From assembly GCA_001430745.1 (NCBI GenBank), contig KQ482041.1, positions 1,107,446 through 1,119,164 on the forward strand: DNA of 11,719 bases. Direction: 5' to 3'. A program made the position numbers and the translations under genes. Origin of the DNA: Auxenochlorella pyrenoidosa. Its lineage: Eukaryota; Chlorophyta; Trebouxiophyceae; Chlorellales; Chlorellaceae. Positions 1 through 8,149 of the stretch are shown piece after piece (the stretch's first letter is position 1; each line of letters starts with the position of its first letter). The notes below the pieces were generated by a model. The model searched no databases. It was not told the DNA's origin and saw nothing but the letters and a program-made list of their open reading frames with translations.

Positions 1-2499
1 TTGAGGGCAGCCCGGCGACGCCGCTGCTCACGCCCCCCGGGCAGCCCGCAACGCAGCACGGCACCAGCTCGGCGGCAGCGGCGGCGGCTGAGCAGCCAGA
101 CCCCATGCAGCACGACTGGGCGCAGGTGGAGCTGCAGGTGCGGCGCCTGCCAGCAGCCCTGCTGCCGTTCCGCCTGCCCCCTCGCCTGGCGCTGAGACAG
201 TGCACAAGGCCGCCTGCCTGTTGGCTGGCGTGCTTGGGCAACCCTGAAGGTCAGCCTGGGTGGGGCGTGCACGGAATTGTGTGTGCAATGCCCGCGCGCC
301 TCTCCACTGTTTCGCCAAGCCCTGGCCCGCAGGTCGTCCACAGCCTGTGGCACAGCAACGCGCTGCCCAGCCGGGGGGACCATGTGAGGGAGCCGGACGC
401 CCTGGCCCTCATGATGCATGTGCTGGACTGCGTGCGCGCGCTCAGGTGGGGCGGGCAGCAGGAGGAGGAGGGTGAGGACGGCAGGAGACGGGGCCAGCTT
501 TGGGCACATTGGAACAAGATGGTGCCAGCGACAGAGCGGCATGGGCGTGATCCAGCAGCCGGCAAGCCCGCCTTGCTCACCGTTGCCCGCGGACCCCCGG
601 TCCACGCTGCCACTGCCTGGACGCGACCTCTCCATCCTATCTGCACGTTTCGACACCTTCCCACTGGCGTCATCGGCCCTGCTCTGCAGGGCGCTGCTGG
701 AGCTTGGCCCCGCTGCCTGCCTGGCGCGACTGCCTGCCGCGCTCGAGTCCCTTGCATCGCTCATGCAGGAGGGGGTGGGCGGCGCGCTGCCCTTTGCCAC
801 CACGGTGCCACCGCTGCGGGCACGCATCATCCAGGTGGCCGCAGCCTCTCCTCTGCTGCCCTGGGCGCTGCAGCACACGGCGCGGCCCGAGCAGCAGCCA
901 GCGCAGCAGGCAGGAGGGGGGCAGGCTGAACAGACGGCGGGACCTGCGCCGGTGCAGCAGCAGGAGGCTGCGACAGGGGAGGTGCTGCAGCAAGGGCCGG
1001 CAGCAGATGGCGAGCCGGATGCGCAGGCAGCGCCCGAGTCACAGGCAGCGCAGGAGACAGCGCAGCAACAACAGGCTCCGGCGGTGCAGCAGCCGCCGGC
1101 CTCCCCCCTGGCCAAGCCCACCCCACGTCAGGCCGCCGTGGCGGTGGTGGACGGGCCCGCTGCCGCCGTCAAGGGCGGGTCTGCCCGTGCAGCGGCGCTG
1201 CTGGAGCTGCTGCAGGAGCTGCAGATGGGGTGCCACCTCAGCGGGCAGCGGCGCCAGGTGGCGCTGGTGGCGGGCAGCAGCGAGTCTGCGGCCATGCTGC
1301 TCGGCCTGGTGGCCTCGGCCAAGGAGCTGAAGATGGTCGAGGTGTGCCCGCTGGCAGATGCACAGCAGACAGCCCCCGGCGCCAGCCTGAGCGGGGGCCC
1401 TGTCGGCGTGGGCAGGAGCGCCAGCCTGCCCAGCGCAGGCAGCGTGGGCAGGAGCGCCAGCCTGGGCAGGGCGGCCAGCATGGACGCCGGCGGCGGCGGT
1501 GGCGGCGATGGCAACCCGGAAACCAATGGTGGCTACGCAGGCGGCGCTGTTGATGCTGTAGGCGAGGAGCGGGTGGGCAGTGCTGCTGCTGCTGCAGAAG
1601 CTGTGCCCGATGGCGCCGAGCCCACCAGCGACCCCGAGGCGTCTGGCGAGGGCCCCTCCCTCTCCGAAGCCGCAGCGGTGGCCGCGAACAGCAGCGACGG
1701 CGACGATGCTGCCGGCCAGAGCAGGCCTGCAGGCGAGCTCGTGCGCTCGGCCTCCGACACAGAGGCGGCCGTGGCTGCTGCCTGGGCCCAGGCGGCCCCC
1801 GCCGTGCGCGTGGGCAAGCTGGTGGTCCACCTGCTGACCCCCGCGGAGCTGCCAGCCCTGGAGCGCAGCATCGCTGGCTACCACTCCCTCGTCTGGTGCG
1901 ACCGGCATGGGGCCAAGAGACGCGCTGCTCACCGCGGCAGTGCTGCCCTGGGCGCAGGGCCACAGCACAGCACGCCCGCAGGCCAGCGGCCATGCACGGG
2001 GCGGCTGCGCCACCGGCCACCCCCACTCCCATGTACCCTCCCGCTTTTTGCAGGTACAGCTCTGGGGACGTGCTGCATGCGGCCAGCCAGGAGCTGGAGT
2101 CGGCCGCCCTGGCGGCCTGCCACCGCCTGTCGGCGGCTTTTGCCGCCGCCGACGCTGAGGCAGGCGGCCGGCGCAAGGGGCAGCGCCTGGAGTGCCACGT
2201 GCTGGCCACTGCCAGCCAGGTGCTGGCGCTGGGAGAAGTGCGGCGGGTGGACCACTCGCTCAAGGTGCGCGCAGGGGGGTGCCTGCAGCCCTTGCCTGCC
2301 TGCCCGCCGCTCGTGGCAGGCGTGCTCACGGCGCTGCCGCCAGCTGGTGACGCTGACGACGCTGCCGGCCGCACCCGGGACCATGGCCCCACATGCCATG
2401 CAGGCGGCGATGGAGTTGGTGCAGCTGGGGGATGCGGCGGCGGAGGAGAAGCTGACGATGCTGGCGCACCGCAACACCGCGCCTGCGCTCGAGCCCGAG
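1..2499 (+). CDS. Unrecognised protein, 5'-partial; probably the N-terminal part of the downstream zinc-finger gene
   Basis: I do not recognise the family. Five exons fit one continuous frame: 3-199, 344-445, 690-1895, 2054-2264 and 2344-2499. The joins at 445/690, 1895/2054 and 2264/2344 are well supported: the peptide reads through as helix or strand across each junction, with GTGGGG and GTGCG-type donors and CAG acceptors. The 199/344 join is weak, because that intron is 144 nt and open in frame. No start codon is needed at the left edge, where the frame is already open at base 3. The protein has a Leu/Ala-rich helical N part, a Gln/Ala/Pro-rich linker (about 880-1130), a small hydrophobic segment (about 1180-1350), a Gly/Ser/acidic linker carrying R-S-A-S motifs, then a mixed alpha/beta part (about 1800-2490). 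If it is a separate gene, the frame would instead run without the last splice to a TAG at 2635-2637. I favour splicing from 2499 to 2724, which joins it to the zinc-finger exons. No function is proposed. Confidence 0.6.
1408..1464 (+). repeat. Direct 21-nt repeat encoding GRSASL-type motifs
   Basis: A 21-nt sequence encoding V-G-R-S-A-S-L occurs identically at 1408-1428 and 1444-1464, in frame and 36 nt apart. A related G-R-A-A-S follows directly. The first copy continues to Pro, giving R-S-A-S-L-P. The repeat sits in a Gly/Ser linker of the upstream unknown protein. Confidence 0.75.
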
Positions 2500-2723
2500 G
2501 TGACTCCCGGGGATGCGCATCCTGAAAGCGTGCTGCCTCGGACAGTGGCAGCGTGGCGGGCAGCGGCGGCATGCTCGGCGGCACGTGCTGGGATGCCTGC
2601 AACCAATGTGAGCAATGTGAGCAGATCAAACAGGTAGTGAAGTATGGATTGGCCTGTCGCCTGTGTCTGCTCCGCAACATCAGTCAAACAGCAGTGCCCC
2701 CACCACCCCGGTCCCTCTGCCAG

Positions 2724-5700
2724 GCCCGCGCCGTGCTGGAGATGCTGTGCTGCGGCCTGTGCGGCGCCGCCCCTGCATTCGCCACCATGTCAACCAGCCC
2801 CTCACGCAAGGCCAGCAGCGCGCGGCGGGCAGCAGCTGCAGCCGCGGTGGCAGCTGCAGCCGCTGCAGCACCTGCTGAAGGGGCGGGCACGGCAGGTCCT
2901 GAGCAGGACTCGCAGGCCGATGCGGCCGAGCCACCACCTGTAGCAGCCGCAGGCAGTCCTGCAGCGGAGGAGGCGGCGGCAGCGACGGACGGCGGGGCAG
3001 TTGCCAACGGCGCTTGCGTGGCGGCCCCATTGGCGGGCGCAGGGGGCGAGGCCGAGGATGCCGAGGATGCGCCGCTGCTCTTCCGCTCATCCGTCACCCT
3101 ACCGGCCGCATACTTCCCACCCGAGCGCTTCCACGCCGGCGGCGTCAGCATGCCTCTGGACGTGTTTGTGGGCCCGCCGCTGCCGTCGGAGGAGCAGGCA
3201 GCCAATGCAGCCGCCCTGCTGGCCCTGACGGCGCTGCACCGCCTGGGCATCATCGTGCGGTACTGGCCCTCCCGCCTGCTGCTGGCGCAGCACCTGCTAC
3301 CACGCAGCCTGGCCGCGGCAGCGCCGCCGGGAGCGCTGCCAGGCCTGGCGCCGCCGCCAGCGCAGGATGCCTCACCGGCCGCGGCAGCGGGCATCTCAGA
3401 CGAAGCAGCAGCAGGCTCGGCAGGCATGGCAGGGATGGCGGCCAGCGCGGCGCACCAGGGCCAGCAGCCGGGCTTCATGAGCTCAAGCGCTGCGCAGCAG
3501 GCCCAGCAGGCAAACGTCATGAACTTCTTCTGCCCGCTCTGCAATGTGGCGGCCACTGGGCACAAGGTGAGGCCCCGTGCCGCCTCTCCCGCCTGCATGG
3601 GGCGCTGTGTTGCGCGCTGGCCCCTCTCTGCATGGCTGCGCTTCCGCGTGCTCTGGTGTGCAAGCGCTGGCTGCCCCGCCATGAACAGTGGGCATTGGCC
3701 TGTGTGTCCTCCTCGTCGCCACAACGCCGCCCTGACCTGCCCCCCGCTGGCCCTCGACCCCCCCCCCGGCTGCCAGGCCTTTGACGCCCACCTGCGTGGC
3801 TTCCGCCACCAGCGGCGCATCAAGCAGGCGCAGCTGCTGCAGCAGGGGCAGGAGGTGTCGGCCATGCTGCAGGGCCTGCTGCTGGATGAGGCGGCGCCGG
3901 GGTCGCCCGTCCCCACCCCCACCGGGGCGGCTGCCGCGGCTGGCGGCGCGGCGCCGAGGGTGGCGGTGCGGCGGCCCGACATGGAGGAGCTTCGGGACGA
4001 GGAGGAGGGGGGTGAGCCGGGTGCCTTGGAATGCATTTGGCTGTCACCTGACTGGGCGCTTGGGATTCCTTTGGCTGCCACCCGACTGGGTGCCTGGGAT
4101 GCCTTCGCGTGTCACCCCAACGGCGTTTCCCAACCCGGCATGCCGTGCAGCATCCGGGGGTTGTGACTCTGGCCGCTACCTGCTGCCTGTCATGGTTTGA
4201 GCACTGGGCTCCATGCAAACGCGCTGCTCTCGCCCTGTTTCGCTGGCGCATCCTCTGCTGAGCCCACCCGGCGTCCCAATTTGACCGCGCCCTGCCCACG
4301 CGCAGGAGAGTATGGCAGCCCCAGCTTTGCCGACCGGCAGGTGTACTCGCCCGAGCCCACCCCCTTCCGCTGCGACACCTGCCACGTGTACTGCACCAGC
4401 CAGCGGCTGCTGGAGGCGCACATGCGGGGGCGCAAGCACCAGCGGCGCGCGGCGGGGCTGGACTCGCCCTCGGGCCGCCCCTCCTCGCCCAGGTGCGCGG
4501 CCCCGCAGCCGCCAACCCCGGTGCCCTGCTTGGCAGCTGCATGTCCTGGCGGGCAGCAGGCTGCAGGAGGGAGGGGGGTCATATTTTCGCGAAATCGTGG
4601 GCGTGGCACCAAAGCGTCATCCCCTCCTGCTGCATCACTCCACGTGCCGACGCGACCCCTGTGTGCCTGTCGCCACCCCCCGCAGGGCCCAGCCCCTGGT
4701 CACCCCCTACTACTGCGCCATGTGCGGGCTGTACGCCACCAGCGAGGAGCAGCTGCGCATGCACATGCTGGGCAAGCGCCACACCCGCATGACGCACCTG
4801 CACCGCCAGCGCATGGCCGGCGCGGCGGCCGCGGCGGTGTCGGCGCTGGGCGAGGGCGGCGCCGCCAGCCTGCAGCAGCAGCAGCACCAGCTGCTCATGG
4901 CGGCGGCGGCGGCGGCCACGCTGAGCAGCGGCGCCGCGGCCTGGGTGCCCAGCAGCAGCAGCGGGCTGGCGTCGGGGGCAGACCTGCTGGACTCGGCGTC
5001 GCCGCTGGCGTCGCCCGCGCTGGGCGCGGCGGGCGCGCTGGGGCCGTCCAGCCTGGCGGGGCTGCCGCCCGGCGACGCGGCGGGCGGCATGGAGGACAGC
5101 ACGGTGGCGCTGCAGGGGCTGCTGCTGGATGCCAGCGGCAACCAGCGCATCTACCGCTGCGACCTGTGCGGCGTGGTCACCCCCTCGCGCCGGCACTACG
5201 ACTACCACCTGCAGGTGCGGGGCGCTGGGCCGGCGGGCAGGCAGGCAGGCTTGGGCGTGCCCGGGGGCCGCCGTGCCGCGGGTGTTTGCTTGTGAAGGGA
5301 GCGTAGCATGCAGACCCAGCTGGTTCCTGTGGCCGGCACTCTGGTCGGGCGCGATGGTGCTGGATGCCCCGCATCCCCCAGCGCACCGCATGCGGTGCAT
5401 GCTGCACTCTGCTGGCTCGTCCCCTGTGCGCTGCTCCCGCACAAACCGCCCGCTCGCTGCACTCCCGCAGGGCATCAAGCACACCCGGCGCGCCATGCGG
5501 GCCCAGGGGCTGGACCCCGGCAGCGTCTCCCAGCCGGGCACCCCCGCCAGCTGCGCCAGCCCGCTGGCCGGCAGCCGCAGCACCAGCCCCAGCCGCGGCC
5601 CACGCGGACGCCACTCGCGGCACGGCAGCGCCGACTGGGGCGGCGCCGCCGGCGGCGTGCCCTCTGCGGAGCCCGCCCCCGAGTCGCTCATCTGCTCGGT

Positions 5701-7644
5701 GTGCGGCATCATGGCCACCAGCGCCGTCAACTTGGAGGTGAGCGGGGGCCCCGGCTACCCAGGCTGCTCAGGGGGCGCAGGCACAGGGCTGCGCAGCTGG
5801 CATGCCCTGGCGTTGCAGCACGATCGGCGAGGGCGGCACGTGAGCGCCCGGCGGGGGGCCCACCCCGCGACGTCGTGCCAGGGCGGGGCCCACACGCAGG
5901 CCCAGCAGGTCTTGGGTGCCGCCCAAGCTTGCGCCTCCACATGCGGTGTCGCCGACAGCGCCTGAGCCTGGCGCGCCCCGCCCCCGCAGGACCACTACAA
6001 GGGGCGGCGGCACCAGAAGAATGTGGAGCGGCAGCAGGCGCAGGCGGCAGCCACCGCCGCCGCCGCCGGTGCTGCAGCCGAGGGTGCCGGCAACTCTGAT
6101 GCTGGCAACTCTGCCAGCAACTCTGCCAAGATGCAGCCGCTGCCGCCACACGTGCAGAGCCCCTTTGCCGGCGCGGCGGGCAAGGCGGGCGCGCCCGGCC
6201 CGCCGCAGCGCGCCTCCTCGCTGCAGCGTGCCTCCTCGCTGCAGCGCCAGGCGTCGGGCATCACGCTGGGTGCCGACGGGCTGCGCCTGCCCAGCGGCGC
6301 ACTGCTGTCGGCGGGCAGCCTGCTCAACGCGGGCAGCCTGCAGCGGGCGGCGAGCGAGGTGTACGACGACTTCCCCTGCGTGCGCATCGGATCCATCCTG
6401 CTGCCCTCATCCATGGACCTGCGCATATTCCTGGGTGAGGCGCGCACCGCCGCGCCCGGCCCTGTAGGCCCTCCCCGCTCTGCCGGGCGCGCCCTGCTGC
6501 GCTCCCGGGGCATACCAGTGGCTCCCCTGCTCCCCTCCCCCCGTCCCAGCAAGCAGCTCGTCCACCCAACCGGGGCCTCCACCCTTCTCGCCCTGCCCCC
6601 GCCCCCCCTGCAGAGGAGATGCAGCAGCTGGACGGCACAGAGGACAGCGAGGCAGACCTGCTGCCGCCCATTGCAGAACACCACGAGCCCCTGGGCAGCG
6701 ACCTGGCCGCGGCGGTTGGCATCCACCCGCCGCCGCCCTCCTCTGCCGGGGCCGCGGGGCTGGCCGCCGGCGCCCAGCTCTTCACCCCGAACCAGACCTG
6801 GGCGTACGGCGGGGCCGGCAGCGCCGCGGCTGAGCGGGGCCACGGTGCCGGCGCAAGCTGTGCAGGCGGTGGCTCGCCCAGCCCGGCGGGCCGTGGCGCA
6901 GGCGGCACGACGCCGCGCTCGCCGTACCAGTATGGCGGCAGCCGCACGGCCCCCACCTCTCCCTCGCTGTATACCATGTCACGCGGCGGTTACGGCGGCC
7001 GCGGCGGGCGCCCCGGCTCGGCCAGCCAGGGCTCGCGCCTCTCGCGCTTTGCCCAGGACCAAATGGCGCAGCAGGCGCAGCAGCAGCAGCATGCAGCGGC
7101 GATGGGCTACGGCAGCCAGTACGGCCAGCCTGGGCAGTACAGGCAGCCGTACAGCCCACAGTACGGCATGCAAGGCATGGGCATGCCTGCTGGCTACGCC
7201 ATTCCGGCCATGGGCCAGCAGCAGTACGCCGCGCAGCACATGATGTTGCAGCAGGTGGGCTTGGAAGGGGCTAAGGTTCGCATGCCGAGCAGAAGCCCGA
7301 GGTCTTCGCACAGCCTGCACCTGTTGCCCAGTGTTCTTGCTGTTCTCTCATCCAATTGCTGCTAATAGATTGCCAAGCCTGTCGCCGATTGATGCGCCCT
7401 GCATGCACCCCTCGCCTCCCCGCAGGCCGGCTATGGCGGCGGCTACGGTGGTGGCTACAGCAGCGGCTCGGGCTATGACGCCGCCATGTCAGCAGCCCTC
7501 GCGGCACAGCAGGCAGCAGCCATGCACCAAATGGCTTACGGCACAGGCCATCACCCTGCAGCCTATGGCGGCATGCCTGCGGGGCAGGGCACAGGCGGCT
7601 TCTACTCTCCACAGCCGCCGCCACCGCCGCGCGGCTACCGGTGA
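2724..7644 (+). CDS. Multi-zinc-finger protein with five JAZ/U1-type C2H2 fingers and a Gly/Tyr/Gln-rich tail, probable RNA-binding protein
   Basis: Exons: 2724 (or an ATG at 2787) to 3566, 3777-4011, 4306-4492, 4686-5214, 5471-5737, 5990-6434, 6614-7254 and 7426-7644, ending in TGA. All phases agree. From the ATG at 2787, which sits in a strong GCCACCATG context, the protein is 1100 residues. Five fingers share exactly C-X2-C-X12-H-X5-H: C249/C252/H265/H271, C361/C364/H377/H383, C411/C414/H427/H433, C559/C562/H575/H581 and C652/C655/H668/H674. Each ends in a basic Arg/Lys-His stretch. This spacing is that of the zf-C2H2_JAZ/zf-met (ZnF_U1) families, which in ZNF346 and ZNF385-type proteins bind double-stranded or structured RNA. 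A probably globular, unrecognised region lies before finger 1 (about residues 95-175). The tail holds RGGYGGRGG, repeated Tyr-Gly and poly-Gln, typical of RNA-granule proteins. RNA binding is inferred from family and composition. A sequence-specific DNA-binding role is less likely, because the fingers are widely spaced. Confidence 0.85.
4016..4120. repeat. Intronic minisatellite, 34-bp period, about three copies
   Basis: Two full tandem copies lie at 4036-4069 and 4070-4103 with five mismatches in 34 positions. A decayed partial copy precedes them (about 4016-4035) and a short remnant follows (about 4104-4118). The array lies wholly inside the 294-nt intron 4012-4305 between the exons of fingers 1 and 2, just after the splice donor. 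It is not coding in the gene's frame: a stop follows at about 4164. Confidence 0.75.
5383..5398. repeat. Perfect 16-bp palindrome in an intron
   Basis: GCACCGCATGCGGTGC is its own reverse complement. It lies inside the 256-nt intron 5215-5470, which interrupts zinc finger 4. The next base pair outward does not match. Confidence 0.8.
6206..6256 (+). repeat. In-frame tandem repeat encoding QRASSL units
   Basis: An 18-nt unit encoding Q-R-A-S-S-L occurs twice in tandem (6206-6223 and 6224-6241), followed by a diverged third unit beginning Q-R-Q-A-S. It lies in the low-complexity region after finger 5. Each unit creates an R-X-X-S or R-X-S basophilic-kinase-like site. Confidence 0.7.
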
Positions 7645-8149
7645 CCCAGCTGGTGATGGGGGGGATTCTTCCTTGTAACTGCCATGTCACCTTTCTGATT
7701 CCATTTTTATGAGTCTATCCAGTCTTTTGGCGTTTGGTTCTCGACCTCACTGCACCCTTGCACTGTCTTTTCCGCGAACCTTTTGCTCTGACGGCGCCCT
7801 CTGCCCTCTGGTATCGTCACCACTCGTTACACTCAGTGTGATGTATGCATATCTACAGTTGTTGGCAGGTGCTGATGAGAGAACTAGAAGATGATTTAGC
7901 TAACGGAGAGGTGCTAGCAAGGGCCTGCGCCGCTGCCAGCCTGGCGCTTCGCCAGCTGTTGCCGCAACCACGCAGACCTGCACTGGAGCTTTCTGCAGCG
8001 TCTTTGCGTTTCTTGATCACTGCTCCTGCAAAACTTGCCTCATGCGCCTTCCTTCACCATCGATTTGAAGGCTCTGAAGGTTGAGTCAATTGGCACGAGC
8101 CCCTAGGTGCAGTTTCCGGCCTCTTTTCGAACAGCACTGTGCGAGGATT
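7645..8149. other. Intergenic spacer: 3' end of zinc-finger gene and 5' region of SGNH hydrolase gene
   Basis: This 505-bp stretch is visibly less GC-rich than the exons around it. It must hold the 3' UTR of the upstream gene (TGTAA at 7674) and the promoter and 5' leader of the hydrolase gene. I see no convincing TATA box. An ATG-started open frame of about 69 codons (about 7875-8084, stop before the hydrolase ATG at 8150) resembles coding sequence weakly and might be an upstream ORF or an alternative leader exon. It is not called as a gene. Confidence 0.5.
7674..7678 (+). promoter_or_regulatory. TGTAA polyadenylation-type signal
   Basis: A TGTAA pentamer stands about 30 nt after the TGA stop (7642-7644) of the zinc-finger gene. 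TGTAA is the usual polyadenylation signal of chlorophyte green algae. The position is close to the stop, so a short 3' UTR is implied. The match is only five bases and could be chance, but none is present in 2500-2786, where a second gene end would otherwise be expected. Confidence 0.4.

Noticed and set aside
1800..2400. Possible similarity of the mixed alpha/beta part of the unknown protein to the C-terminal half of axonemal dynein assembly factor DNAAF3
   Set aside because: A V-H-X-L start and a following Tyr pattern look faintly alike, but the characteristic N-terminal half is not seen and the match rests on a few residues.
1238..2680. A 480-codon minus-strand open frame, and similar long minus frames at 1039-2013 and 2684-4081
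   Set aside because: They lie opposite well supported plus-strand exons, cross the introns without any break in character, and are rich in Arg, Pro, Ala and Ser, as expected of antisense GC-rich DNA.
2553..4166. A single uninterrupted 537-codon open frame through 4166
   Set aside because: It includes the intron 3567-3776. Only splicing restores the C-X2-C-X12-H-X5-H spacing of finger 1, and the next exon at 4306 joins in phase from 4011.
5400..5470. Short GC-rich inverted repeats and TGCATG-type elements in introns taken as regulatory sites
   Set aside because: They are short, frequent in this base composition, and have no supporting position or conservation.
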